Below, piece by piece: positions 36,026 through 44,442 of a stretch of 64,000 nt of DNA; position 1 is the first letter of the stretch; each line of letters opens with the position of its first letter. The notes beneath the pieces were generated by a model that was not told the origin of the DNA, did no database searches, and was given only the letters and a program-made list of their open reading frames with translations. The DNA comes from DASSFZ01 sp035283185 (GTDB lineage: Bacteria; Chloroflexota; Anaerolineae; Fen-1058): NCBI GenBank assembly GCA_035283185.1, contig DATEUJ010000144.1:1-64000 (forward strand), given 5' to 3'. Both the position numbers and the translations under genes were made by a program.

Positions 36026-36595
36026 TCAGCGCACCGGCAGAATCTGCGCGAGATATTGCTCGATGGCCTCGCCTGTGAGCGGCCCGGCGTTGACGGCACG
36101 TACGCTGCCGTCTGCGTCGACGAATACTGAAGTCGGCAGGCCGAACAACGCGTACGCCTTGCTCACGCTGCCGTCTTCGTCGAGCAGCACTGGGAAGGGC
36201 ATCCGAAATTCGTCCACGAACGCCCGCGCGTCGGTAACGGCATCTTGAAAGGTCGAATTGATCGCCAGCACTTCCAGGCCGGCGCCCTGGTGCGCCTGAT
36301 ATGCCTGAACGATTTCTGGCATCTCGGCGCGGCACGGCCCGCACCACGACGCCCAGAAATTGATGAATACCGGGCGGCCCTTGTAATCCGACAGGCTCAC
36401 TTCGCCGCCCTCCAGCGTCTTGAGCGTGAAGTCCGGCGCGGATGTGCCCGGTCGCAGACCGAACCCCGCGACCGGCGCATTGGTCGGGGCCGGGTTCGGG
36501 TCGGGCGGTGAAGTGGGTATCGAAATTGCTGCTGGCGCGCAGGCCGCCAGCAACACAGCCAGCCCGACGAAAGCCATCCACACTCGCCGTTTCAT
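36026..36595 (-). CDS. TlpA/ResA-like thiol-disulfide lipoprotein
   Basis: The 189-residue precursor has a lipoprotein signal (VGLAVLLAACAP), a Pro-rich linker and an AhpC/TSA-type thioredoxin fold with NFWASWCGPCRAEMPEI. It is anchored outside the membrane and would take electrons from the CcdA protein encoded just upstream (4-bp overlap). The likely role is cytochrome c maturation or extracytoplasmic disulfide reduction. Confidence 0.92.
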   Translation of the reverse strand: MKRRVWMAFVGLAVLLAACAPAAISIPTSPPDPNPAPTNAPVAGFGLRPGTSAPDFTLKTLEGGEVSLSDYKGRPVFINFWASWCGPCRAEMPEIVQAYQAHQGAGLEVLAINSTFQDAVTDARAFVDEFRMPFPVLLDEDGSVSKAYALFGLPTSVFVDADGSVRAVNAGPLTGEAIEQYLAQILPVR

Positions 36596-37410
36596 TCAGT
36601 CCTCCTCGATTCGACGGCAGCCTGCCCGACGGCGTGGCCGCTCAGGTAGCCGATGTACGCCGGCACCAGCGGCAGCACGCACGGCGACAGGAACGACAGC
36701 AGCCCGCCCAGCACCGCGATGAAGAAGGTCGGGCTTGCCGCGCCGGCCAGTCCCTCGTCGAAGGTGGTGAGTTGCCCGCTCAACCGCGCGATGAGCGACG
36801 TGAGCGCGCCGGAAATCAGCAGCACGCCCAGCGCGATCAGAAACAGGCCGGTGATGATTTCGATCGCGTGTAGGTGGCGCGTTATCTTCCGCACGTGGAC
36901 GCCAAGCCGGTCGACGAGTAGGCCCATGATCAGGAACGGCACGCCGAGGCCAATGGCGTAGCCAATCGCCAGCAGTAGCGACGCGCCGGTCTCACCCTGG
37001 AAACCCAGTTGCAGGATCGAACCGAGCACCAGCCCGATGCACGGTGTCCAGCCGGCGGCGAAGAACGTGCCCATCGCGAACGACGAGACGTAACCCAGTT
37101 CGGGCCGGCCCGCGAACTGGCGGCGCGTGTCGTAGTACAGGAAGGGAATCTTGAGCACGCGCATCGTCACCAGCCCGAACACGATGATGACGGCGCCACT
37201 GATTCGGGCGATTTCGAATTTGTACTGGATGATAAGCGCGCTCAGCAGCGTGAACGCGCCGCCGAACAGCACGACGAAGATGACCGAGAACCCCAGCACG
37301 AACGAGGTCGCATGTAGAAACGTGCCCAAGCGCTGGGCAGGCGAAACAGGCCGTGCCGTCGCCGAAAGCGTCGCGTGAGACATAACCGCGTTCCTCATAG
37401 CCCTGGCCAT
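36592..37410 (-). CDS. CcdA-family protein with apparently permuted motif order
   Basis: The 272-residue membrane protein has CcdA segments in unusual order. The N-terminus begins with what is normally helix 2 (TFLHATSFVLGFSVIFVVL), the second-cysteine helix is in the middle (FAAGWTPCIGLVLGS), and the segment normally at the N-terminus (LLSFLSPCVLPLVPAYIGYL) is at the C-terminus. GGAGAGGAG precedes the ATG, so the start is secure. Both redox cysteines are kept. It probably passes electrons to the following TlpA. Confidence 0.85.
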   Translation of the reverse strand: MARAMRNAVMSHATLSATARPVSPAQRLGTFLHATSFVLGFSVIFVVLFGGAFTLLSALIIQYKFEIARISGAVIIVFGLVTMRVLKIPFLYYDTRRQFAGRPELGYVSSFAMGTFFAAGWTPCIGLVLGSILQLGFQGETGASLLLAIGYAIGLGVPFLIMGLLVDRLGVHVRKITRHLHAIEIITGLFLIALGVLLISGALTSLIARLSGQLTTFDEGLAGAASPTFFIAVLGGLLSFLSPCVLPLVPAYIGYLSGHAVGQAAVESRRTE

Positions 37411-37448
37411 CAGGTCTCCTCTCCGTTCGCGTCGCGTGTATGCTTCCG

Positions 37449-37745
37449 TCAGCGCCCGAACAATTGCCGCAGAAAGCCGGGGCGTGACCGGTTCAGCCTC
37501 TTCAGCACCTCGCCGGGCCACGGCTCGACCATGACCGACGCGTCGGGAAAGATCACCGTCGGCACGGACAGATGCCCACGTGCCAGCGCGCGCAGCTCGC
37601 CTTGGTAGCGCGGATCGCCGTCGATCACGTCGCGCCACTCATGCGGGATGCGGTATTCGTGCAGCGTGTCCGCCAGCAGGCTGGCCTGCGGACAATAGAC
37701 GTGACCGTACACGATCAGTCGCTCGCCGGCGCGAGGGTCATCCAT
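37449..37745 (-). CDS. Glutaredoxin-like protein
   Basis: The 98-residue protein has a thioredoxin-like fold: LIVYGHVYCPQASLLADTL with a single active-site Cys (CPQA), VPTVIFPD with the cis-Pro, and MVEPWPGEVLKRL. It resembles the glutaredoxin domain of the reductase at 34 kb. One Cys suggests a monothiol mechanism. It is 38 bp upstream of the ccdA gene and probably heads the redox operon. Confidence 0.8.
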   Translation of the reverse strand: MDDPRAGERLIVYGHVYCPQASLLADTLHEYRIPHEWRDVIDGDPRYQGELRALARGHLSVPTVIFPDASVMVEPWPGEVLKRLNRSRPGFLRQLFGR

Positions 37746-37841
37746 ACCGTCACCACTCCGATCAAAGTTTACCATTAATGGGCCGGGCCGGGCCGGGCGT
37801 GTGCTGCCCGACCCGACCCTCACACTGATCGGGTCGCGCCT

Positions 37842-38297
37842 TCAGCCGATAAACAATCCATACACCAGCGCGACGACCACGCCGTAGATCACGTGGCCGA
37901 TCAGCCCACCCATGAAGGCCATCACACCGCCGTTGCTCAGCATGTACACGCCGGGCGCCTGAACCGTGCCCGCCTTGATGCCCTCGTGCAGCATCGGCAT
38001 GCCGCCCATCACCAGTCCGGCGGCCAGCCAGTGAACGGCGCCGAACAGCGCGCCGCTGCCCACGCTGACCGATCCGACGCCTGCGCTCCACAGCGCGGCG
38101 TAGATGATGGCGAAGATCGCGCCCATCATGAAGTGGAGCACCCAGCCGAGCGTGTTGTTGCCATCCTTGCTGAACATGGAGCCGAGCATCTCCCAGATCG
38201 CCATCTTGGGCATGCCCATCCTGGGAGCCATCGCCATCACTATGCTGATGACGGCGGTTCCAACTATACCTGCCACGACTGCGCCTACGATGTTCAT
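37842..38297 (-). CDS. Small four-helix membrane protein
   Basis: The 151-residue protein has about four hydrophobic helices rich in Gly, Ala and Met (VGAVVAGIVGTAVISIVMAMA; WLAAGLVMGGMPMLHEG). I cannot name the family. CAGGGGGCAGAC precedes the ATG; 100 further upstream codons are open but look non-coding. It is separated from the glutaredoxin-like gene by 96 bp. Confidence 0.7.
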   Translation of the reverse strand: MNIVGAVVAGIVGTAVISIVMAMAPRMGMPKMAIWEMLGSMFSKDGNNTLGWVLHFMMGAIFAIIYAALWSAGVGSVSVGSGALFGAVHWLAAGLVMGGMPMLHEGIKAGTVQAPGVYMLSNGGVMAFMGGLIGHVIYGVVVALVYGLFIG

Positions 38298-38475
38298 GTC
38301 TGCCCCCTGTGATATGAAAACAGATCTTTCATACCCTCTAGACGCCTTGAAGCGGGAGTTTCTTACACAAGTATTGAGGCATGCATTTTCTTTCGTGAGT
38401 GCGTAAGACTCCAGAAGCCGAACGCGTCTATATGGCAGACGGCGACCCACTACTTTCTTCTTCTCCTCCTGTGAG

Positions 38476-38505
38476 CGAGCCCCGGAGGGCGACCTTCGGG
38501 GCTCG
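38476..38505. terminator. Strong hairpin downstream of the cytochrome c gene
   Basis: CGAGCCCCGGAGG (38476-38488) and CCTTCGGGGCTCG (38493-38505) form a 13-bp stem with one mismatch and a GCGA loop, 28 bp past the cytochrome stop (minus). There is no U-tract on the minus side. On the plus strand TTCTTCTTCTCCTCCTGTGA precedes it, as at the 45.6-kb hairpin. Confidence 0.5.
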
Positions 38506-38532
38506 GCGCATCTGGCACGAAAGGATTTGTAC

Positions 38533-38970
38533 TCACTGCTGACTGAGCAGAAAGGCCACCAGGTCCGCGATCTGCTGCTCGGATAAACTCTTTCCAAAGT
38601 CCTGAGGCATGATATCCTTGAAGCACGTGCCAGTCGGGCAGTTGGAAGCGATAAACGCGTTCGGGGTCAGGATGGATTCGCGGATATAACCTTCGGCGTC
38701 TTGGGCCGAACCGGTGTACGTGGGATCACTGACTCGCGCAGCCGCTTCTGTTCCGATGTGCGTCAAGTTCGGGCCGATCTGCCCGTTAGACACGCCCTCG
38801 ATCGTATGGCAAGTGGCGCAGGGCGGTTTCGCCTCGCTTGTGAACAGCGCTTTGCCCCGCTCGGGATCCCCCCTCGGTGTCGGGTTACCACCGCACGTAG
38901 CCAGCAGCACAGCCAGAACGACGAAGGCAGGCCCAAGTGTGTTCAGATGATACCGTCGATACGCTCTCAT
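38533..38970 (-). CDS. c-type cytochrome lipoprotein
   Basis: The 145-residue precursor has a lipoprotein-like signal (VVLAVLLATCGG), heme site CATCH and a distal Met (DIMPQDFGKSLS), i.e. a mono-heme class I cytochrome c with a ~20-residue insert containing CPTGTC. It probably transfers electrons at the outer face of the membrane. AAGGAG precedes the ATG. CcdA/TlpA genes nearby may support its maturation. Confidence 0.9.
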   Translation of the reverse strand: MRAYRRYHLNTLGPAFVVLAVLLATCGGNPTPRGDPERGKALFTSEAKPPCATCHTIEGVSNGQIGPNLTHIGTEAAARVSDPTYTGSAQDAEGYIRESILTPNAFIASNCPTGTCFKDIMPQDFGKSLSEQQIADLVAFLLSQQ

Positions 38971-38984
38971 GTAACTCCTTGTGT

Positions 38985-39062
38985 GGAACGAGGAGGCACG
39001 GAGCGCTTCGCTCTGCCCTCCGTGCCTCCTGGCCTAAACTGACGTGTTTGTTGACGGCTGCA
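38985..39062. repeat. Short spacer with GGAGGCACGGAG / CTCCGTGCCTCC inverted words
   Basis: GAGGAGGCACGGAG and CTCCGTGCCTCCTGG form a 12-bp inverted repeat around GCGCTTCGCTCTGCC. It may terminate the upstream lipoprotein gene (minus) and belongs to the reiterated-word class. Confidence 0.5.
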
Positions 39063-39596
39063 TTAGCAGTCGGGAGCCGGCGTGACCATGAAGTTCTGAT
39101 CGACTCCGGGTGCAACGGCCCCCCAGGGCGCCTCGAAGTTGCGCACCGCCACGTGCACGAACCACACGCCCTCCGCTCCCGGCTCGCCGCCGTGCGTGTC
39201 GTTCTGCAGATCGTGAAAGTGAGTGAAGCCCTTGCCGTATGCCTGCTCGACCCGTTCCTGGTCCGATTTGCAGAACTTGCCCGGAATGCCGAGCGCCACC
39301 CAGTTCAGATTCTCAGCCTGCGAGAGATCCATGTTGTCGAAGTGCGTCGCCAGGACCACCCCGCTGGGCAGCATGACCGCCCGATGGTCGGACATCGACG
39401 GCATCTCGACCGGTGTCATCAACGCTGTGAGTTGCTGCCAGAACTTCGCTGATTTCTCCAGCTCGGCCACCTGCGCCTTGAGGCTGGCGATCTCCTGATC
39501 TTTGGCCGCCACCTCCGACGCGGAGACTCCCGGTGAACAGGCGCTGGCCACGAGGGCCACAAGCGCGAATCCGGCGAACCACTTTCTGGCTTTCAT
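39063..39596 (-). CDS. Lipoprotein with coiled coil, unknown function
   Basis: The 177-residue precursor has a lipoprotein signal (FALVALVASACSP), a coiled coil (KDQEIASLKAQVAELEKSAK) and a globular domain with His/Asp clusters (FTHFHDLQNDTHGG, VWFVHVAVRNFEAPWG). No known family. It is followed by the cytochrome c gene. Confidence 0.75.
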   Translation of the reverse strand: MKARKWFAGFALVALVASACSPGVSASEVAAKDQEIASLKAQVAELEKSAKFWQQLTALMTPVEMPSMSDHRAVMLPSGVVLATHFDNMDLSQAENLNWVALGIPGKFCKSDQERVEQAYGKGFTHFHDLQNDTHGGEPGAEGVWFVHVAVRNFEAPWGAVAPGVDQNFMVTPAPDC

Positions 39597-39777
39597 CGTT
39601 GTTCCTCCTCCGTGGGATGGGTTATCGAGGCTGTGCCTCTGTTGATGCTGCGAGAGCGTGTCATGTTGCGAGCGTTGACCACCCCCTTTCAGATCGAATG
39701 TGCGATGGCGTGCCAGGCTGGCACAGTGTCTCCAGGCCGCGTGATCGGTGCCGCTCAAGGCTGAGATCTCACCTGTA

Positions 39778-40260
39778 TCAATCTGCTTCGAGGTCTTCCA
39801 TTTCGAGTGTAGTCGTGATGGCTACACAGCCGCCGATACTGCGCGCCACCGGGCAATAATCGGCGTGAAAGCCCAGCACGCGCTGGGCAGTCTCGCGTTC
39901 GGCCGGATCGATTTTCAGGTGGTAACGCACATGAATGCGCCTGAGAATCAGCACCTTGCCGTCCAACTCAACTTCGCCCGTCGCTTCCGACGTGAGCCGA
40001 CCTTCGCCAGCAGGAATCCTGCGCGCTTCCAGCGCGCCGCCGAATGTCCCGGTGAGTCAACCGGCGGCGGCAGCTACGACATAATCGAGCGTGGCGGCAT
40101 GCGGCTCGGAGACATCGGGGCTGATGCCATAGTGTTGGGCGATTTCGGAATGGACGCCGAAGCGAATTGGCTCTGTCTCCACGGGCAGATACGCGCGACG
40201 CAGCGGCCCTTTGACTCGCTCAATGCGCACATTGGACTTGTACACCACTTGACCCGGCAT
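39778..40260 (-). CDS. OsmC-family peroxiredoxin-like protein, putative selenoprotein (Sec68)
   Basis: From the ATG at 40260 (GGAGG upstream) the frame gives 160 residues if the TGA at 40057-40059 is read as Sec. The interrupted motif is DYVVAAAAG-TGA-LTGTFGG, where OsmC proteins have the peroxidatic Cys; the resolving Cys remains (FHADYCPVARSI). OsmC/Ohr proteins reduce organic hydroperoxides, and Sec forms of OsmC-like proteins are known in other bacteria. A 6-bp perfect hairpin with loop TGGAA starts 20 nt after the TGA. The gene is divergent from the sigma factor. Nonsense mutation is the alternative. Confidence 0.82.
40021..40037 (-). promoter_or_regulatory. Candidate bacterial SECIS hairpin of the OsmC gene
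   Basis: GCGCGC-TGGAA-GCGCGC in the mRNA sense: a perfect 6-bp stem with a 5-nt loop having G at position 2. The loop begins 26 nt after the TGA, as bacterial SECIS consensus requires. Confidence 0.65.
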
Positions 40261-40441
40261 ATTCGTTGCCTCCAACAAGTGGCCCGCCTCGCGCCCAAAA
40301 TGATGTGGGACACGTGCATCGAGAGCGAGGCGGGTTGATTCAGGCTGAGTTGGGATAGTGTGCCTTTTTATAGACGCGCTTCAGGCGCGACATCTTACCT
40401 GTGAACTTGTGTTCTGCAGATACATGCTACAATTGCCACTG

Positions 40442-41095
40442 ATGAAGGTATCGCCCGCCGCCCGCACGAATACGGATTGGCTGACCGACTTGCGCGCGCC
40501 CGGCCCGGCTCGCGAGGCCGCGCTCGCAGACTTGCGCGCGATCATCCTGGCCGGCCTGCCGTATGCCCTCGCCAACTGGCTGTCTGCCACCGATCCCCAA
40601 TTCGACGCCCTGGCCGAAGACGTGACGCAGGAAACGCTGATGCGCGTGCTGGATCGTCTCGACACCTTCGAGGGTCGCAGCCAGTTCGCCACCTGGGTGC
40701 ACAAGATCGCCGTGCGCGTCGCACTCACCGAACTGCGCCGCCGCCGTTGGAAGGATGTTTCGCTGGACGCCGTTCTCGCGTCTGACGAGGGATCCGCTGA
40801 GTCGCAGTCGATGGCGGTAGACGCATCGCCCAGCCCGGAGGCTATCCTCGAGCGAGCCGATATGCTGGCGCGTGTACAGCATATAATCCTGGCAGAACTA
40901 ACCGACAAGCAGCGGCAGGCGATGATGGCGGTCGGTGTGAAGGGCTTACCGCTTGAGGAAGTCGCCCGCCGCATGCATATGGAGCGCAACGCGCTGTACA
41001 AGCTCATGCATGATGCGCGGCTTCGGCTGAAACGGCGACTGCTCCGTGAGGGGTTGACGCCGGAGGATGTGCTCGCAGTATTCGAGCGGCAGTAA
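40442..41095 (+). CDS. ECF-type RNA polymerase sigma factor
   Basis: The 217-residue protein has sigma region 2 (DVTQETLMRVLDRLDTFEG, FATWVHKIAVRVAL) and region 4 (LTDKQRQAMMAVGVKGLPLEEVARRM). The frame is open further upstream; ATG at 40442 or 40424 is possible. TACAAT lies 9 bp before the former, so a leaderless transcript is conceivable. The downstream anti-sigma-like gene suggests an ECF/ZAS pair. Confidence 0.88.
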   Translation: MKVSPAARTNTDWLTDLRAPGPAREAALADLRAIILAGLPYALANWLSATDPQFDALAEDVTQETLMRVLDRLDTFEGRSQFATWVHKIAVRVALTELRRRRWKDVSLDAVLASDEGSAESQSMAVDASPSPEAILERADMLARVQHIILAELTDKQRQAMMAVGVKGLPLEEVARRMHMERNALYKLMHDARLRLKRRLLREGLTPEDVLAVFERQ

Positions 41096-41139
41096 GGAAC
41101 TCGGTGTTAATCGCGTCTATGGGAGGAGAAAGGCGGCAT

Positions 41140-41439
41140 ATGAAGCAGATCATCCGCACACTTCGACGGTGGCTCAGACAGGCAAGCATGGTGTCAAGCA
41201 GACCTATGTCACCGGACGCCGTTCAGAAACTCGTTCGCGAACTGGAGCACACGCGGGACACTGAATACACGTGTGACGACGTGTTGCGCCTGCTCGACCA
41301 GTTCGCCGAGGCTGCCCTGCGCGGCCAAGACGCCGCCCGGCTGATGCCGCTCGTGCAGCACCATCTGGACAACTGCGTAGACTGCCGCGAGGAGTTCGAG
41401 GCGCTGATGCGCATCTTGCGTGCGTCGCCGGCGTTATGA
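41140..41439 (+). CDS. Zinc-finger anti-sigma-like protein
   Basis: The 99-residue protein has a C-terminal HHLDNCVDCREEFEALM, the H-x3-C-x2-C core of ZAS anti-sigma factors. No membrane helix is present, so it is a soluble, perhaps thiol-responsive, regulator of the sigma factor encoded 44 bp upstream. GGGAGGAGAAAGG precedes the ATG. Confidence 0.75.
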   Translation: MKQIIRTLRRWLRQASMVSSRPMSPDAVQKLVRELEHTRDTEYTCDDVLRLLDQFAEAALRGQDAARLMPLVQHHLDNCVDCREEFEALMRILRASPAL

Positions 41440-41484
41440 TGCCCGGGTAACTTCCATTGACGGATGCCATTGCGCGTTCCGGAA

Positions 41485-41848
41485 CGGAGAGCGGCACAGG
41501 CAGCTTGCACCCGCACTCGGCGAAGATCGCCTGTACTTCCTCGAAACCGATCTCCTCTCTCTCCATCAGCACAGCCACAATCCGGTCGAGTACTTCGCGG
41601 TTAAGCCGCAGGGCCTCCCGCGTCAGCGTGTGCCGCTCCTCCAGCGGCTTGTGATCCACGTGCCCCAGTGCTTCACCGTAGCGCACAATGGACACCCGGC
41701 TGATGCGGTGTTCCGGCTGAAACACGCACGCCGCCAGCGCATGTCCGGCCTCGTGGTAGGCCACGCGCCGCCGATCTTCCGGGCGCATGTTGGCGATCGG
41801 CTGGCGCAGGCCGAGTGTCTGTTCGGGCATGGCCGTGCGAAAAGCCAT
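41485..41848 (-). pseudogene. Remnant of an FtsH-type M41 metallopeptidase
   Basis: About 120 codons retain the zinc site AYHEAGHALAACVF and the FtsH-like strand GHVDHKPLEERHTLTREAL, then jump to the usual C-terminal helix (LNREVLDRIVAVLMEREEIG). The AAA+ module and the middle of the peptidase are missing. The frame then runs on, overlapping the anti-sigma gene on the other strand. It is non-functional as a protease. Confidence 0.75.
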
Positions 41849-42154
41849 GCGGGTTCACGCGCCGTGAGTAAGATGGGCACGCGAGAACGCATCTACAAGG
41901 CAAGAAGGGAGAGGAATAGATCATGTTTAGTGAGCCACTGGTCGTTTCAGCGCGCATAGCTTATTCGGAGCTATAAGCCAGGGCAGCACAGTGTTATCGT
42001 GTGCCGGCCGAACAGCCAGGCGCTCGCTGCCCTTTTTGTTTGCGGGTAAGACATGAGAACTCATCAGGCACCTATACGGCAAGGGATGTGAACCAGGAGA
42101 GCCACATGCAAGAGGTTGTCGGATTTACGACAGACAAAGTGAGAGAGGTTCGCT
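41849..42154 (+). ncRNA. Structured intergenic region with terminator-like stem, possible small RNA
   Basis: GCTTAT/ATAAGC (41959-41964, 41973-41978) forms one hairpin. GGGCAGC (41981-41987) pairs with GCTGCCC (42026-42032) followed by TTTTTG, giving a rho-independent-terminator shape around a ~38-nt internal segment that can also fold. This lies ~120 bp upstream of the Crp/Fnr gene. It may be an attenuator or sRNA; no known class recognised. Confidence 0.35.
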
Positions 42155-42907
42155 ATGATGCACACACTTACTAATCGTTTTCATCCGACACACGTTCGCC
42201 CAGAGAGTTCGCTTGTGGCTGATGTGTGGAACCTGCAGCGGCTCAATCTGTTTGCGGGCCTCAAGCCGGAGACGATGGAGCAAGTCTTGCGCATCGTCAA
42301 GGTCAAACAAATCGCGCGGGGAGAGTTTCTCTTCCGCCCCGGCGATCCCGAGGATCGGCTGTATCTGCTTCATCATGGTCGAGTCAAGACCTACGTGCTC
42401 TCGGGACGAGGACAGGAAAAGATCATGCACCTCTTCTACCCTGGCGATGCTTTTGGCGGTCTATTGCTCGGCACGACCCACGGGGAATTGCCCTGGGCGC
42501 AGGCGCTGGATGACGTGATCGTCAGTTCCATAGATGAGGCGGCTTTCAAGCGCTTCATGCAGACGTTGCCCGATTTATGCATGAGCCTCTTTCGCTACAT
42601 GGCCGTCCACCACGCCAACGACATGCGCCGCCTCGAAACGTTCATCCACACCGATGCCAGCCAGCGGCTGGTGCTCACCTTGCTCGAGCTGGGCGACCGG
42701 CTGGGATGCGCCGAGACCGAGTCTTTTGAACTCGGCTCGCGCTTTTCGCACGAAGATCTGGCGAACATGATCGGCGTGGTGCGCAGCACCGTCTCAGAGA
42801 CGATCGGTCAACTGCGACAGGCCGGCGTGCTGAGCGGGCAGGGTCGCTGCATGATCGTTCATCGCCTGGCAGCCGAGCGATTCCTGAGAGAGGGCGTCCA
42901 TGCCTGA
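42155..42907 (+). CDS. Crp/Fnr-family transcriptional regulator
   Basis: The 250-residue protein has a cyclic-nucleotide-binding-type beta-roll (RGEFLFRPGDPEDRLYLLHHG, MHLFYPGDAFGGLLLG) and a C-terminal HTH (FSHEDLANMIGVVRSTVSETIGQL). No Fnr-type N-terminal cysteine cluster is seen. GAGAGG precedes the ATG. It overlaps the downstream thioredoxin-like gene by 8 bp. Confidence 0.92.
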   Translation: MMHTLTNRFHPTHVRPESSLVADVWNLQRLNLFAGLKPETMEQVLRIVKVKQIARGEFLFRPGDPEDRLYLLHHGRVKTYVLSGRGQEKIMHLFYPGDAFGGLLLGTTHGELPWAQALDDVIVSSIDEAAFKRFMQTLPDLCMSLFRYMAVHHANDMRRLETFIHTDASQRLVLTLLELGDRLGCAETESFELGSRFSHEDLANMIGVVRSTVSETIGQLRQAGVLSGQGRCMIVHRLAAERFLREGVHA

Positions 42908-43196
42908 CAATGACCCGGGTACCGAATGCGCAGACCGCGTAACGCTCTACGTCTGCTCTGGCTGCGAAGCCTGCTATCAGGCCGCAACCTTCTTGCGAGA
43001 ATGGGCGAAGGGTTGCCCGAATGTCACGCTGGAGATCGCCCCGGTCTTACAGCAGCCGGAGCAAATCGTCCGGCTGGGTATCAGTCATACACCGGCGCTG
43101 GTCGTGGATGGCGAGTTACTGGCGCAGAACCTATCGGTAGATATGCTGGTCGATCGACTGACGATCCGCCTGAACGGGCCCGCAGCGGGTTCGTAG
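42900..43196 (+). CDS. Small thioredoxin-fold protein (CSGCEAC)
   Basis: The 98-residue protein contains VTLYVCSGCEACYQAATFL, with C-x2-C-x2-C at the usual active-site position, and a cis-Pro strand SHTPALVVDGELL. This resembles small redox or metal-binding thioredoxin-like proteins. Its start lies inside the Crp/Fnr gene, so the two are translationally coupled; the regulator may sense a redox signal. Confidence 0.8.
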   Translation: MPDNDPGTECADRVTLYVCSGCEACYQAATFLREWAKGCPNVTLEIAPVLQQPEQIVRLGISHTPALVVDGELLAQNLSVDMLVDRLTIRLNGPAAGS

Positions 43197-43270
43197 TCGA
43201 CCGGCCAAACACGGCGCAGTTTTGCGCCGGGAACGATTCTCATCGCGCCGCACGGCGGCAAGGAGGCTAC

Positions 43271-43558
43271 ATGCTTGAGAAACAGTACAACGAGGCACGC
43301 CAGACGTGCACAGTCACATTCACGTTGCCGGAGGCCATTCAGGCCGAACGCGCCTGTCTGGTAGGCGAGTTCAACGATTGGGATGCCGCCGCCACGCCCA
43401 TGACGCGCGGCGAGGATGGCATCTATCGGGCGACGCTCGATCTGGAGCCGGGGCGCGAGTACCAGTTCCGCTACCTGGTCGACGGCGAACGCTGGCACAA
43501 CGGCTTCGGCGAGGACAACGGTGTCGTCGTAACGCCAGGTGGGGAGAGCGTCGCCTGA
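43271..43558 (+). CDS. CBM48/glycogen-binding-domain protein
   Basis: The 95-residue stand-alone isoamylase-N/AMPK-type domain has ACLVGEFNDWDAAATPM, GREYQFRYLVDGERW and the NGFGEDNGVV tail. Such domains bind alpha-glucans. AAGGAGGCTAC precedes the ATG; the frame extends upstream over the thioredoxin-like gene without meaning. It may target glycogen-related proteins; a similar domain ends the subtilase at 58.9 kb. Confidence 0.85.
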   Translation: MLEKQYNEARQTCTVTFTLPEAIQAERACLVGEFNDWDAAATPMTRGEDGIYRATLDLEPGREYQFRYLVDGERWHNGFGEDNGVVVTPGGESVA

Positions 43559-43675
43559 CCAGAAACATGGCCCGGCGCGGATTCGCAGGGTGAGCCTCGC
43601 GGGATCACACTCTGCTGACAGGGTTTATCTTACGAATCCGTCACGGGCCGCCACGACTCGCTAAGGAGATTTCCC

Positions 43676-44410
43676 ATGCAAGCAATGATTGGCAAGATGG
43701 CTCGAATGTATCCCCTGCTGATCGCGATGGGCTTCATGATGCTCATGATCGCCGTCATCGTCGGATACTTCAACTCGCAGACTGCGGCGGCTTACTTCGC
43801 GCAGCCCAAGGAGCTGCGTGAGACGACGCTGATGGCCCAGCGCGCCTCGATCGAAAGCACCGATCTGTGGCTGCCCTACTTCAAGTTCCTGGGCATCGGC
43901 CTGATCCTGGGCGGCATCGTCATGGCGCTGCGCGTGATCATCGACGACCTGAAGGCCGTCGGCGTAGAGGTACTCTCCAACTTACCGGCGGAGAAGCGCC
44001 CGCCGATGCCCGCCCCGCCGTGGTTCGCGCCGCTGATGCCAATGGTGATGATGGTGGGCGAGGTGATCTTGATCGTCGCGCTGATCGTCTCGCTGGGCCT
44101 GGCAGCAACCGCCACACAGGTCTTTGCCCACCCCGTGCCGGAGATCGACGCGGCGGGGGCCGGCTCCGCGCTGCTGGCTCAGGTGCAAACGATTCAGAGC
44201 GTGTCGGCCTGGCTGGTGCCGCTCAAGTTCCTGGGCGTCGCGACCGAATTCCTGGCGATCGTCATGGGCCTGGCGACGATCATCTTCATCCTGGGCGCCC
44301 AGACCGAGCTGCTCGACAAAGGCATTCGGATCGGCCGCGGCGAGCAAGGCGTGGTGAGACGCTCAGACGAACAGGTACCGGCCAGTCGTGCCGGCACAGT
44401 CCCGGCCTAG
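43676..44410 (+). CDS. Membrane protein with two repeated modules (paralogue family)
   Basis: The 244-residue protein has four hydrophobic helices in two similar halves. Each half is: helix (PLLIAMGFMMLMIAVIVGYF / LMPMVMMVGEVILIVALIV), an extramembrane loop with AGSALLAQV in half 2, then W-L-x-P-x-KFLG and another helix. The same module occurs once in the next gene and twice in the one after. No family name known. AAGGAGATTTCCC precedes the ATG. Confidence 0.75.
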   Translation: MQAMIGKMARMYPLLIAMGFMMLMIAVIVGYFNSQTAAAYFAQPKELRETTLMAQRASIESTDLWLPYFKFLGIGLILGGIVMALRVIIDDLKAVGVEVLSNLPAEKRPPMPAPPWFAPLMPMVMMVGEVILIVALIVSLGLAATATQVFAHPVPEIDAAGAGSALLAQVQTIQSVSAWLVPLKFLGVATEFLAIVMGLATIIFILGAQTELLDKGIRIGRGEQGVVRRSDEQVPASRAGTVPA

Positions 44411-44442
44411 ACGCACCCACACAACACCCAAGGAGTCGTATC

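Noticed and set aside
40358..40441. N-terminal extension of the sigma factor from 40358
   Set aside because: The added residues are unlike sigma factors, and a TACAAT box lies within them.
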